Assembly (NCBI RefSeq): GCF_030160235.1
Contig: NZ_BSNY01000007.1
Span: forward strand, 93,954 to 157,953
Direction of reading: 5' to 3'
DNA from: Mesorhizobium huakuii
Lineage (GTDB): Bacteria; Pseudomonadota; Alphaproteobacteria; Rhizobiales; Rhizobiaceae
Length of the DNA stretch: 64,000 nucleotides
Positions 44,901 to 54,497 of the stretch are shown here, one piece after another. The notes beneath the pieces are model-generated. The model did no database searches. It was not told where the DNA came from and worked only from the letters and a program-made list of their open reading frames with translations. Position 1 is the stretch's first letter. Every line of letters begins with the position of its first letter. The position numbers were made by a program, and so were the translations under genes.

Positions 44901-47900
44901 CGCCGGCACCGACCGACTGCGCGAAGATGCCATGCGCGCCGATGCCTTCGACCGTGATCGTGCCTTGGGCGTTGTTGTTGACGGTGACCGCGCCGCCCCC
45001 GCCGGTGCTGCCGGCGGTGGTGCCGTTGCCGACATCGCCGCCCTTGCCGCCGACGGCGATGAAGCCGATCGCGCGGCCGCCGGAGCCGCCGCCGCCGCCG
45101 ATCGACTGGGCGTTGATGCCGTCCGCGCCGGCGCCATAGGTGTGCAGGCTATTGTTGTTGGTGACATTGACGATGCCGCCGATACCGGACGAGCCGCCGG
45201 CGCCGCCGATCGAGATCAGGGCCGGGATCGAGCCGGTGATGCCGCCATTCTTGCCGCCGCCCGAACCACCGCCGCCACCCACGGACTGCGCCTGGATGGC
45301 GTAGGAATCGATGCCGTGCGTCTCGATCATGGCATCGTTGATGACGTCCACCTGGCCGCCGGAGCCGCTCGCGCCGCCGGAGCCGCCGACCGCGATCGCG
45401 CTGATGCCGAGCGAACCGCCAGCGCCACCGCCACCGCCGATCGACTGTGCAAAAATGCCAACGGAATCATCGGCATGCGTGAGGATCCCGCCGTGGTTGT
45501 TGACCGTGACATGGCCACCGGTGCCGCCTGCCTTGCCGGAGCCGCCAAGCGACAGCAGGCCACCGGCGCCGCCGCCCGTGCCGCCACCGCCACCGACCGA
45601 CTGTGCGAAGATGCCAGCCGAATAGCCTTGCTCCGGGTCGGTGCTCGGCGCGCCCTCCGCCGGTGGCGTCGGCGACGTGCCGAATGTCTGGATGATGGCG
45701 ATGCCGGCCTGGCTGAGGTCGGTCTTGCCGTTGGTGACGGTGACCGAACCGCCATTGCCGGCGGCCTTGCCCTGGCCGCCAATGCCGACGGTACCGAGCG
45801 CGCCAGCCTCGCCATCGCCGCCATCGCCGCCGCCGCCGCCGATCGACTGGGCGTGGATGCCGTCAGACTTGGTGCCGTGGGTCGTGATCACGCCTTCATT
45901 GGCAACGATGACGGTACCGCCATTGCCGCCGCCCGCGCCATTACCGCCAATGGCGACCGCACCGGAGCGCGTCAGGCTTGACGTGCCCAGCGGCTTCAAA
46001 AACAGCGTAGGATCGACTTCTATCGGATTTTCGAACAGGCCACCGGTGCCGACATAGGCGTCGCCGCCAATGCCGCCGCCACCGCCGATCGACTGCGCGA
46101 CGATGCCGGACGACTTGTCGCCATGCGTGGTGATGAAATCATAATTGCCGACATCGACGGTCATGGCGTCATTGCCGGTTCCGCCGGCGCCGCCGACGGT
46201 CGCCTGCAGGTTCCAGTTCGGTTTGCCGCCGGCCGGCTCACAGACCTTCGGAAGGGTGCATTTCGCACCAAGCTGCAGCGAGATCGAATTGGCGCGGCCG
46301 CCGGTGCCGCCGCCGCCGCCGATCGATTGCGCCAGGATGCCGAAGGCGCCCATGCCGTTGGTTTCGATGCCGCCATATTGCCTGATGGTGACGTTTCCGC
46401 CCGTATTGCCATTGCCGCCCGAGCCGCCAACGGCGACGCTGACATTGACCTGCGTGCCCGCATTGTTGCCTTTGAGGCCAAGCACGCCGGTGATGGCGTT
46501 GCCACCGGAGCCGCCGCCGCCGCCGACCGACTGCGCGAAGATGCCGTAGGCGCCATCGCCATTGGTCGTGGTCTGGCCGGCCGCGAGCAAGCCGGTCTGC
46601 AAGAGGCCGTGATTGGTCACGAAGACGTCGCCGGCGAAGCCGGCGTCTCCGCCGAAGCCACCGACGGTCACCCCTGCATTGAAATTGGTTCCGGTGCCGA
46701 GCGAGCCGATCACGGCCGAGACCGCCATGCCGCCATTGCCGCCGCCGCCGCCGATCGACTGCGCCTGGATGGCGTGCGACTCGATCCCGTAGGTCGAAAC
46801 GGCGCCGGTGTTGTCCACCGTCACCTTGCCGCTGTTGGTGCCGGGGCCACCGAAGCCGCCGACGCTGGCCGACAGGGTTTTCGCATCGGTGCCGGCAATC
46901 ACGCCTGATATCGCCATACCGCCATTGCCGCCGCTGCCGCCGACGGATTGGGCGAACAGGCCGACGGACTGATCGCCGGTGGTGATGGTCGAGCCGTGGC
47001 GCGTCAGCAGCACTTCGCCGCCGGTACCGCCGCCACCACCCTCGCCGCCGACAGCGGCGGTGATCTGGTTGCCGCCCTCACCCAGGTTGAGAGCTGCCGC
47101 CACGCTAAGCCCGCCGGTACCGCCACCGCCGCCGACCGACTGCGCGAGCACGCCGAAAGCCTTGTTGCCGCCGGTCTGGATGATGCCGGTGAAATCGACC
47201 GTGACCTTCTCGGCATCGCCGCCGGAGCCGGCGCCGCCACCGAGCGATACCGAGACCGCGCCGTTCTTGCTCGGGTTCTTGCCGAGCGAGCCCTTGATTG
47301 TCGCGGCAAAGGAGAAGCCACCATTGCCGCCGCCGCCGCCGACCGATTGCGCGAGAATGCCGTTCGCGCCGTTGCCTTGGGTCAGGATGTTGTCCACCGA
47401 GGTGACGTTGACGGTCTTGCCGTCACCGGAGCCAGCCCCGGAGCCGCCGATGGAGACGCCGATCGCGGCCTTGGCATTCTGGCCGGTGACCGAAACCGCG
47501 CCTGAGAAGCCGCCATCGCCACCGCCGCCGCCGACCGACTGCGCGAAGATGCCATTCGAATCCCCGCCCACGGTGTGGATGGTCGCATTGTTGGTGGCGA
47601 GCGTGGTGCCGACATTGCTGTTGATGATGACGCGCCCGCCATCCTGGCCAGTGCCGCCATTGCCGCCGACGCTGACGGCCGCGCCACCGGCGCCGTCGAC
47701 GACCATCTCTCCGGAGATGGCGAAGCCGCCGGTTCCGCCACCGCCGCCGATCGACTGGGCGAGGATACCGTTGGCCTTGTCGCCGGTCGTGTCGATCGTG
47801 CCGATGTTGTTGACCGTGACCAGTTGCGAGGTGCCGCCCTTGGCGCCGCTGCCGCCGACCGATACCGCCGCTGCCGCTTTCTGCCCGGCGCCGGCGATGG

Positions 47901-50900
47901 TGACCGCGGCGCCGCCATTGCCGCCGCCGCCGCCGACCGATTGCGCCAGTATGCCGTTCGAACCGTTCTTGAAGGTGACGATGTTGCCGGTCGAGGTCAC
48001 GGTGACAGTATCGGCGTTGCCGCCGCCCTTGCCGGAACCGCCGACACCGACGCCGATCGCGCCGGCTCCCGTGGTGATCGCCAGCGCGCCCGAGAAGCCG
48101 CCATTGCCGCCGCCGCCGCCGATCGACTGCGCCAGAATGCCGTCTGCCTTCAAACCTTCGGTCCTGAGATCGCCCGTCGAGGTGACGGTGACGGCTTTGG
48201 CGTTGCCGCCATTGTCGCCCGAACCGCCGACACCGACGGCCAGGCTGCCCGTGCCCTCGCCGGTCAGCGTGCCGGCTATCGCGCCGCCGCCATTGCCGCC
48301 GCCGCCGCCGACCGATTGCGCGAAGATCGCATGCGAGCCGTCGCCGTCGGTCTCGATGTTGCCGTGGCTGGTGACGGTGACGACCGCGGCGTCGCCGCCG
48401 CTCGAGCCGGAGCCGCCGACCGCGACGCTGGCCGCCATATCCTTGCTGCCGGCCAGCGCAATGGCGAAACCGCCATTGCCACCGCCGCCGCCGACCGATT
48501 GCGCCATGATGCCGAAGGAATCTTTGCCTCCGGTCAGGATGTTGTTGTAGCTGGTGACGGTGACTGTTTCGGCAGTCGAGCCGGATCCGGCGCCGCCGCC
48601 AATGCTAACGCCCAGCCCGCCGCCGCCGAGCCCGACGCCGAGACTGCCCGCGAAGCCGCCCGAGCCGCCGCCGCCGCCGACAGACTGCGCGAAAATACCG
48701 GATGAATTGTCACCCTGGGTCCAGATCGACACGATGTTCGAGGCTGGCGCCTGCAGCACCGGTTGGCCGTTCGCGCCGACGAGGCTGTAGCTGTTGACGA
48801 TCACCTTGCCTGATGTCGAGCCGGTGGCGCCCGTGCCGCCGACGCCGACGCCGATGCCGGCATTGCCTGTCGTGGCAGAGCCGGCGACCGCGAAGCCGCC
48901 ACTGCCGCCACCGCCGCCGATCGACTGCGCCAGTATGCCGTTGGAGAATTTGCCGGTCGTCGTGATCGTGCCGGTGCTTGTCACCGTCACGTCCTTGCCG
49001 ACGCCGCCGACACCGCCCTTGCCACCGATCGCGACTGAGGCCGTTGCCGCATCGGGATCGCCGAGCGCACCGGTGACGGCGACGCTGAAGCCGCCATTGC
49101 CGCCGCCGCCGCCGATCGACTGGGCGATGATGCCGGACGAATTATCGAAATTGGTCGCGATGTTGCCGGTCGAGGTGACCTTGACGATGTCGGCGCTGCC
49201 GCCGCCGGCGCCGCTGCCGCCAAACGCCACGCCGACGGCGATCGACTTGCCGCCGGCAAGCGTGCCGGCGAAGCCGCCATTGCCGCCGCCGCCGCCGACC
49301 GATTGCGCCAATATGCCGGCCGCCCCCGTGCCGCGAACACCGCCCGATATGAAACCGGCGCCCGTCGAGATGTTGCCCGTCGAGATGACGGTGACATCGA
49401 GGCCGTTGCCGGCCGCGCCGCCCTTGCCGCCAAGCGCCACGCCGATACCGGCGTCCTTGGCAAGCGCCAGCGAAACGGTCGATCCGCCATTGCCGCCGCC
49501 GCCACCAACCGACTGCGCCAGGATGCCGATCGCCTGGTCGCCATAGGTGGTGATGTCGCCGGTCGAGGTGACGCGGACGGTTTTCGCGCTGCCACCACCG
49601 GCGCCGCTGCCGCCAAGCCCGACCGCGGCGCTGACGCCCTGCAGCGTGATCGCGCCGGCGCCGGCAAAGCCGCCATTGCCGCCGCCGCCACCGACAGACT
49701 GCGCCATGATGCCGATCGACTGGTCGCCATGGGTCTGGATGTTGCCGGTCGAGGTCACCGTCACTTCGCCGGCGCTCTGCCCGCTGCCGCCACTGCCGCC
49801 AACGGCCACCGAAGCGCCCAGCGCGCCGGTCGTGAACGTGCCGGCGACACTGAAGCCGCCATTGCCGCCGCCACCGCCGATCGACTGCGCCAGAATGCCG
49901 TCGGACTGTTTGCCGTAAGTGGCGATGTTGCCGTAGCTGGTGACGAAAACGTCCTTGCCGACGCCACCGGTCGCACCGCTACCGCCAACCGAAACCGCGG
50001 CCGCGCCGCCGGCGCCTTCATAGGAGCCGGAGACGCTGAGCGTCACGGCGAAGCCGCCATTGCCGCCGCCGCCGCCGATCGACTGCGCCAGGATGCCGGT
50101 CGAGTTATCGTCTATCGTCAATATGTTGTTCTGGGTGACGGTGTTGCCGACCTTCTTGCCATTGTTGACGGTCGCGGTACCCGCATCACCGCCGCCCCCA
50201 CCAGTGCCACCGAGGCTGACGCCGACGCCGACAAGCCCGCCTGCGGCAAGGCTGCCGGAGAAACCGCCATTGCCGCCGCCACCGCCGATGCTTTCGGCCT
50301 GGATGCCGACCGCGTTCTTGCCTTCGGTGACAAGGTTCCAGGTGCCGGCATAGGCAGTGGCGATCGCATGGCCGGCGCCGTCGGCATTGACGGTGACATT
50401 GCCGGCATTGCTGCCGTCGGCGCCCGCGCCGCCAAGTCCGACGCTTGCCGCGCCGCCGCCAAGGGCCGCCGAGATGGTGAAGCCGCCATTGCCGCCGCCG
50501 CCGCCGACCGATTGTGCCAGGATGCCGGTCGAATTGTTGCCCTTTGTGTGGATCGAACCGGAACTGCCGACAATCACGTCCGCACCGGCACCACCGCCGG
50601 CACCCTTGCCGCCGATATTGACGGCAATACCGACCGCGCCGCCGATAGCGCCGCCGATCGCATAGCCGCCATTGCCGCCGCCGCCGCCAACCGACTGCGC
50701 AACGATGCCGCCTGCATTGTTACCGGCCGTCGAAATGTCGCTGAGGCTCGACACGGTCACCAGTTTCGATGCACCGCCGGCGCCGCCATTGCCGCCAATG
50801 CCGATCGCCGCCGCGAATGTGCCGGTGGCGTTGATCGCCACCGCGATCGCCGCGCCGCCATTGCCACCGGTGCCACCGATCGATTGCGCGAAGATGCCGC

Positions 50901-53007
50901 GCGATCCCTGGCCGTAAGTGGTCAGCGAGCCCGCGGTCTCCACCGTCACGATATTGCCGTCGCTGGCACTGCCGGCAGCCCCGCCCATGGCGAGCGCAAG
51001 CACGCCGACAGCGCCCGAAACCGAAAATCCGCCATTGCCACCGCCGCCACCAATCGACTGCGCGAAAACGGCATCCGACTGGTCGCCGTGGGTGATGATC
51101 GAATAGGCGGTGTCGTTGGCGTCGCGCAGCACCTCCACCGCGCCGGACGTGCCACCACTGCCACCCGCGCCGCCAATCGCCACGCTGAAGCCGATGCCGC
51201 CGGAGAACGCGCCGCCGCCATTGCCGCCGCCGCCGCCGACCGATTGCGCGAAGATGCCGGCGGAATTGACGGAACCGGCGCCATTTTTTCCGGTCTCGAT
51301 GTCGCCGGCATTGGTCACCGTCACCCGCGCGCCATTGCCGCCGGCGCCGCCCTTGCCGCCGGCCGAGAACAGGCCGCCGGAGGTACCGCCATTGCCGCCG
51401 CCGCCGCCGACCGACTGTGCGAAGATGCCGGCGGACTGCTTGCCGTCGGTGCTGATCGAACCGGCTGATGTGTTCGTCACTTCGACGATGCCGCCATTGG
51501 TGGTCGAGGCGCCGTCGCCGCCAAGCGAAACCAGACCGCCGGAATTGCCACCGTTGCCGCCGCCGCCGCCAATCGACTGCGCCAGGATGCCGTTGGATTC
51601 CTGGCCATGGGTGACGATCGCGCCGGAATTGGTGACGCCGACCGTCACGACATTGGCAGGGCCGCCATTGCCACCGAGACTGCCGCTGCCGCCGGAAGCG
51701 AACAGACCGAAATTGGAGCCGCCGTCACCACCGCCACCGCCGATGGTCTGGGCCAGGATGCCCTGCGAATTGTTGCCCCAGGTGGTGATATTGGCATTGT
51801 TGGTGACCTGGACGATGCCGCCATTGCCACCATTGCCACCGCCGCCGCCGGAGGACGAAAACAGGCCGAAACCACCGGCGCTGCCGCCGCCGCCGCCACC
51901 GATCGACTGCGCGGCTATGCCGTGAGAGTAGATGCCGTAGGTGGTGATCGTCGTGCCCACACCGGTGAAGACCGTGGCGTTGCCGCCGGCGCCGGCCGGG
52001 CTGCCACCGCCCGGATTGAAGACCAGGCCGCCGCCGCCACCGCCATTGCCGCCATGACCGCCCTGGCTGATGGCGGCGATGCCCGCTGAATAATTGCCCA
52101 GCGTTTCGACGCTGCCGCTGTTGAAGTTGACGGTGGCGTAGCCGCCGCTGCCACCCAGCCCGCCATCACCGGCATCGCCCGAAATGCCCTTGGCGTCGCC
52201 ACCATCGCCGCCATCGCCGCCGACGCTACTGGCCACGATGCCCGCATTGGGACAGGCTGTTGGCAGGACGCAATTGTTACTCGTCTTGACGGCCCCATCG
52301 ACGTTGACGGTCACGGTGCCGCCATCGGCGCCACTGGCGCCGTCACCACCATCGGAGAAGACGTAGCCGTTGCTGCCATTGCCGCCGCGGCTGCCGTTCG
52401 AAGCGCCGAGAACACCGATGGTGCCGGTCGCGATCACCGCGCCGCTGTTGGGCGTGTTGGTGTTGGCCGTGGGCTGATTGTAGTTGACCACAAGTGTCGG
52501 GCCTGACGTACCCGAAGGCCCACCGTCGGCCTTGACCGGTGGTGCGACGCAATCCGGGCCAGCGCATGACTCGGCAGTGGCGGGATGCCCGTTACTGGCG
52601 GGCGTTGCGGGAGTGATCGTGCATCGTGCCGGATCATTGCTGCTGCAGGTGTAGTGCTGGACCCCGGCGCCCGGTGGCGGCGGCGCCGCGCCCGTACCGG
52701 TCAGGGATATCCGGCTGGGGTCGATCGTCAGCGTGTTGACGTCGAGCGTCGTGACGCCAGGCGCGGTGTAGCTGATGTCAGACTGTGTTCCAGATCCCGC
52801 GCAGGTCTCGACGCCGCCACTCGGCCCCGTGCAAGTCGCTTCGGCAGGCCCCGTCGAACCGACGAACAGCATCAGCGCCACGAGAATGGCCCCTACTGCC
52901 GCAAATCCTGAAAGGCCAAGAAATCTCCGTTTCAACGGGCCTGAAACAAGGCGAGACTCGTCTACGTCCCTACGACCACGAGTCATCAACACCCCCCTGA
53001 TCCGCAC
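41926..53007 (-). CDS. Giant glycine-rich repeat autotransporter
   Basis: About 3,690 residues; GTG 53007 and ATG 52986 (GGGGG five bases upstream) are possible starts, the ATG being more likely. An extended signal peptide with a long basic n-region ends at GPAEA. The passenger has about 43 repeats averaging some 64 residues; each carries a core close to GILAQSIGGGGGNGG, with S/A-x-G before and strand-rich VTVTSxGNIxTxG between, suggesting a long beta-solenoid. A linker (NQTAVGQAINAIQ) precedes the C-terminal autotransporter barrel of about 290 residues, which ends in an aromatic residue (GFRLNW). It is a surface protein likely to act in adhesion or biofilm. Long open frames on the opposite strand are side effects of the repeat. 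Confidence 0.93.
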   Translation of the reverse strand: MRIRGVLMTRGRRDVDESRLVSGPLKRRFLGLSGFAAVGAILVALMLFVGSTGPAEATCTGPSGGVETCAGSGTQSDISYTAPGVTTLDVNTLTIDPSRISLTGTGAAPPPPGAGVQHYTCSSNDPARCTITPATPASNGHPATAESCAGPDCVAPPVKADGGPSGTSGPTLVVNYNQPTANTNTPNSGAVIATGTIGVLGASNGSRGGNGSNGYVFSDGGDGASGADGGTVTVNVDGAVKTSNNCVLPTACPNAGIVASSVGGDGGDGGDAKGISGDAGDGGLGGSGGYATVNFNSGSVETLGNYSAGIAAISQGGHGGNGGGGGGLVFNPGGGSPAGAGGNATVFTGVGTTITTYGIYSHGIAAQSIGGGGGGSAGGFGLFSSSGGGGGNGGNGGIVQVTNNANITTWGNNSQGILAQTIGGGGGDGGSNFGLFASGGSGSLGGNGGPANVVTVGVTNSGAIVTHGQESNGILAQSIGGGGGNGGNSGGLVSLGGDGASTTNGGIVEVTNTSAGSISTDGKQSAGIFAQSVGGGGGNGGTSGGLFSAGGKGGAGGNGARVTVTNAGDIETGKNGAGSVNSAGIFAQSVGGGGGNGGGAFSGGIGFSVAIGGAGGSGGTSGAVEVLRDANDTAYSIITHGDQSDAVFAQSIGGGGGNGGFSVSGAVGVLALAMGGAAGSASDGNIVTVETAGSLTTYGQGSRGIFAQSIGGTGGNGGAAIAVAINATGTFAAAIGIGGNGGAGGASKLVTVSSLSDISTAGNNAGGIVAQSVGGGGGNGGYAIGGAIGGAVGIAVNIGGKGAGGGAGADVIVGSSGSIHTKGNNSTGILAQSVGGGGGNGGFTISAALGGGAASVGLGGAGADGSNAGNVTVNADGAGHAIATAYAGTWNLVTEGKNAVGIQAESIGGGGGNGGFSGSLAAGGLVGVGVSLGGTGGGGGDAGTATVNNGKKVGNTVTQNNILTIDDNSTGILAQSIGGGGGNGGFAVTLSVSGSYEGAGGAAAVSVGGSGATGGVGKDVFVTSYGNIATYGKQSDGILAQSIGGGGGNGGFSVAGTFTTGALGASVAVGGSGGSGQSAGEVTVTSTGNIQTHGDQSIGIMAQSVGGGGGNGGFAGAGAITLQGVSAAVGLGGSGAGGGSAKTVRVTSTGDITTYGDQAIGILAQSVGGGGGNGGSTVSLALAKDAGIGVALGGKGGAAGNGLDVTVISTGNISTGAGFISGGVRGTGAAGILAQSVGGGGGNGGFAGTLAGGKSIAVGVAFGGSGAGGGSADIVKVTSTGNIATNFDNSSGIIAQSIGGGGGNGGFSVAVTGALGDPDAATASVAIGGKGGVGGVGKDVTVTSTGTITTTGKFSNGILAQSIGGGGGSGGFAVAGSATTGNAGIGVGVGGTGATGSTSGKVIVNSYSLVGANGQPVLQAPASNIVSIWTQGDNSSGIFAQSVGGGGGSGGFAGSLGVGLGGGGLGVSIGGGAGSGSTAETVTVTSYNNILTGGKDSFGIMAQSVGGGGGNGGFAIALAGSKDMAASVAVGGSGSSGGDAAVVTVTSHGNIETDGDGSHAIFAQSVGGGGGNGGGAIAGTLTGEGTGSLAVGVGGSGDNGGNAKAVTVTSTGDLRTEGLKADGILAQSIGGGGGNGGFSGALAITTGAGAIGVGVGGSGKGGGNADTVTVTSTGNIVTFKNGSNGILAQSVGGGGGNGGAAVTIAGAGQKAAAAVSVGGSGAKGGTSQLVTVNNIGTIDTTGDKANGILAQSIGGGGGTGGFAISGEMVVDGAGGAAVSVGGNGGTGQDGGRVIINSNVGTTLATNNATIHTVGGDSNGIFAQSVGGGGGDGGFSGAVSVTGQNAKAAIGVSIGGSGAGSGDGKTVNVTSVDNILTQGNGANGILAQSVGGGGGNGGFSFAATIKGSLGKNPSKNGAVSVSLGGGAGSGGDAEKVTVDFTGIIQTGGNKAFGVLAQSVGGGGGTGGLSVAAALNLGEGGNQITAAVGGEGGGGGTGGEVLLTRHGSTITTGDQSVGLFAQSVGGSGGNGGMAISGVIAGTDAKTLSASVGGFGGPGTNSGKVTVDNTGAVSTYGIESHAIQAQSIGGGGGNGGMAVSAVIGSLGTGTNFNAGVTVGGFGGDAGFAGDVFVTNHGLLQTGLLAAGQTTTNGDGAYGIFAQSVGGGGGSGGNAITGVLGLKGNNAGTQVNVSVAVGGSGGNGNTGGNVTIRQYGGIETNGMGAFGILAQSIGGGGGTGGRANSISLQLGAKCTLPKVCEPAGGKPNWNLQATVGGAGGTGNDAMTVDVGNYDFITTHGDKSSGIVAQSIGGGGGIGGDAYVGTGGLFENPIEVDPTLFLKPLGTSSLTRSGAVAIGGNGAGGGNGGTVIVANEGVITTHGTKSDGIHAQSIGGGGGDGGDGEAGALGTVGIGGQGKAAGNGGSVTVTNGKTDLSQAGIAIIQTFGTSPTPPAEGAPSTDPEQGYSAGIFAQSVGGGGGTGGGAGGLLSLGGSGKAGGTGGHVTVNNHGGILTHADDSVGIFAQSIGGGGGAGGSLGISAIAVGGSGGASGSGGQVDVINDAMIETHGIDSYAIQAQSVGGGGGSGGGKNGGITGSIPALISIGGAGGSSGIGGIVNVTNNNSLHTYGAGADGINAQSIGGGGGSGGRAIGFIAVGGKGGDVGNGTTAGSTGGGGAVTVNNNAQGTITVEGIGAHGIFAQSVGAGGGSGGGAFGVSIVPVAIGVGGGGGSSGDGGVVTVNNHGHITTVSASSVAIFAESIGGGGGTGAMSVAASPAPGAFTFGIGGDGGANGKGGNVNVTNFSDGIIHTQGFGSTGIMAQSVGGGGGAGGASYSVSGGPPGLAIALGGKGAAGGDGGIVTVINNGAMQLDGDNSVAIFAQSVGGGGGSGGTAIAAAIGVPVFIGGDTGATGKGGDVTVTNTGQIRLTGNGSVGIFAQSVGGGGGVVTAGTDGIVQAVAGGSGNGGVVTINSNVAMLITGDNSVGVFGQSIGGGGGVGGFSGNYLGLDQAPAASSMMMAMTAAPQGFMGSAGGGGTGGAITFTQTADLAVIGKNSFALMEQSAGGTGNGDINVTIASGVTITGGSGAGGGIGYKDGKDNVLTNNGTVRSVSLIDGYAMRGGVGNETFDNKFLTVGSMDLGAGLNIFNNKTNAVYLMGDTVYLDLPGQFNNDGFAAPGGLDRVMTTEVTGNWSQSLGGVYLLDLDLDPEADRINVSGTADVNGLVSINIMNPGAASPGNEDYIILHALGGVTDNGLKLDTIPSAVAQYALKYPNPEDIVLNVDINFARTGLTENQTAVGQAINAIQTDLTSPNFTKIANAIFYIPTLDQLGAVYDAISGEGISGFQQPEFDASSTFLAQMSRQSDAWRMGLTTDPMTQSLKPSEAAYAEPPGKANPFDALTKAPNEQRWSYWATAGGNSGAVAGDPVVGSAALGYKSGNFAVGLDSQGDPDVLMGFALGGVAGSFAVPDRETSGNIIGGHAGAYGARKWGQFYINGSLSMDLYSNTTDRFTSVPGAPNPLNPVPAISREHWTGDFMSAGFGTSLEAGWRQPFGAGAITPFAGLQFQALAMQAFSEKSTSNGALGLDFDSRTVISLPVSLGLQLDTTVAVGESKTLQAWGRAAWLHEFKPDRSVEPTFHAAPGYAFVVQGAGAAEDAVTVNAGVKLNWSANTSVFATFDGKFADRVQTYGGNVGFRLNW

Positions 53008-53194
53008 CGCCCCGGCGCGAATCTGCCCTTGCTAATGCAACCTAGCAGATTGCAATGACTATGGGCGCCCCCCAAGAATAAAGGTGATGTAAATTAGGTG
53101 CTGTGTTGCCGTTCAAGCACACATGTCCACAGCAAAACACAGTGCTTGCGCGCTATTGGAGTAAACAGCGTGACGCAACAGGGAAATATTTGCT

Positions 53195-53458
53195 TCAGGC
53201 GGAAAGAATTGGAGTCTGCTCAGCCGCCAGTCCAGCCGAAAGCTCCCTCTGTACGGCCAGGAAAAACCTGCGCACTTCATCACTGGCGGTTGCTCTGTCC
53301 CGGCCCGACCCGACAACCAAGTCAAGCAGCTCGGCTGCTTTAGCCCTCCAGAACGAGGCTGCAGGCTCTCCATGCAGATTGTCTAGCTTGGCTGCAACTT
53401 CCCTGACCAAGAATAGCTGGCGGTCTATCGGGAATGCACGGACTTTTTCTGGGGACAT
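53195..53458 (-). CDS. Small DUF6074-like protein
   Basis: 87 residues from ATG 53458. The pattern FPIDRQLFLVREVAAKLDNLHGEPAASFW, then a helix and RRFFLAVQRELSAG, resembles the DUF6074 family of short proteins common in Mesorhizobium, often near mobile or accessory genes. The function is unknown. The resemblance is by eye and could be wrong. Confidence 0.6.
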   Translation of the reverse strand: MSPEKVRAFPIDRQLFLVREVAAKLDNLHGEPAASFWRAKAAELLDLVVGSGRDRATASDEVRRFFLAVQRELSAGLAAEQTPILSA

Positions 53459-53668
53459 CTTCCAAACCTGAACTGACGCAACGAATCAACCATTGCTGAA
53501 CAAGCAATGGCGTAGCCGCCAAGGTGGAAACGGAAGCTTAACGCCGCTGCCGATGCGTCTCCGTGCGTGGAAATGCAGATGATGCTCCAGGCACGAGATC
53601 ATCACGCATACTCAAGCCAAGTCGGTTGAGAAAGCGGAGTTGGTCGATCGAAACAGGCGAAACAGCCC

Positions 53669-53965
53669 TCAGGTCTGCAGCGCGCTCGCCTCGCCGCCAC
53701 GCTTGCGTGGCGCCATCATGTCGCTGGCCATCAGTCCGGAGACACGGCAGAACGCCATGAACGCCCGGCAGGCATCCTCGGTCTTGACCACGTCCACCGT
53801 GGCGCCGAAGCAGGCATTGAAGGCTTTCTGATACACCGGTCCCTGCCGGCGCGCCGGCCAGTCCTGCAGAAAATCCAGCGCCTGCACGACGCTGTAAATC
53901 TCCTCGACGGGCAAGCCGGGGCCTTGCGCAATGCGCACCGGGACCTCGAACTGCAATCTATCCAT
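53669..53965 (-). CDS. DUF982 domain-containing protein
   Basis: 98 residues from ATG 53965. The pattern VPVRIAQGPGLPVEEIYSVVQ, FLQDWPARRQGPVYQKAFNA and EDACRAFMAFCRVSGL is typical of DUF982, a small family strongly associated with Rhizobiales and often present in many copies, including on symbiosis islands. The function is unknown. Confidence 0.85.
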   Translation of the reverse strand: MDRLQFEVPVRIAQGPGLPVEEIYSVVQALDFLQDWPARRQGPVYQKAFNACFGATVDVVKTEDACRAFMAFCRVSGLMASDMMAPRKRGGEASALQT

Positions 53966-54147
53966 CCGTGATCTCCCGAACCGGCGTCGCCCAGGCAACG
54001 CCGTTCGTCGTCAAAAGTTGCTTTGCCCGGTCAGTGCCACGCAAATGTGTCGTCACTGCGGAAACGGCGGTTTTTGCGGCAAACAGGCCGAGGAAAGTCC
54101 TGCCGGCGCCAGTCAGTCCGGCAGAACTTTCCCACTCGACGGCGCCA

Positions 54148-54387
54148 CTATTGATTGGCCGGGTCGGTCTCCGCGTCGAAAGCCATGCGCACCACCGTCA
54201 AGAGAACATAGGCCGACGGCAAGGCGAACAGGGCGCCAAGGACGAGCGCTCCGGTTCCCGACAGATAGAGCGTCTCGGCGATCGCCCAATAGATGGTTCC
54301 GATACAGATGAACGCCTGGACGGACAGAAAGGAAGCAGCCGAGGCCGCACGCGTCAGGCTTTTGAATGTCTTGATACGTTGTTGCAT
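54148..54387 (-). CDS. Small two-pass membrane protein, unknown function
   Basis: 79 residues with two hydrophobic segments (about 17-40 and 46-68: SFLSVQAFICIGTIYWAIAE and LVLGALFALPSAYVLLTVVR). No family is recognised. It lies downstream of another predicted membrane/secreted protein on the same strand, 110 bases away, and may be cotranscribed. Confidence 0.62.
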   Translation of the reverse strand: MQQRIKTFKSLTRAASAASFLSVQAFICIGTIYWAIAETLYLSGTGALVLGALFALPSAYVLLTVVRMAFDAETDPANQ

Positions 54388-54497
54388 TGCGATGATCCGG
54401 AATGACGCGCCACGTCACCCGTGCACGGCTGGAGGCCGCCGCACGGGTCGCGACGCGAATGGCTTGGAATGGAGATGAACGTGCGGTCCTGGACCGC

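Noticed and set aside
42583-45981. A 1,132-codon open frame antisense to the autotransporter gene
   Set aside because: It is the mirror of the glycine-rich repeat: GGN codons read on the other strand avoid stops. The product is Arg/Ala-rich with no domain, and the minus-strand gene has signal peptide, repeats and barrel.
49303-51468. A 721-codon open frame antisense to the autotransporter gene
   Set aside because: Same cause as the 42583-45981 frame; no ribosome site and no family resemblance.
45000-52000. Regularly spaced repeats resembling a CRISPR array
   Set aside because: The repeats are in frame within one protein gene, have unit length near 191 bases, and the repeated part is a coding motif, not a short repeat with unique spacers.
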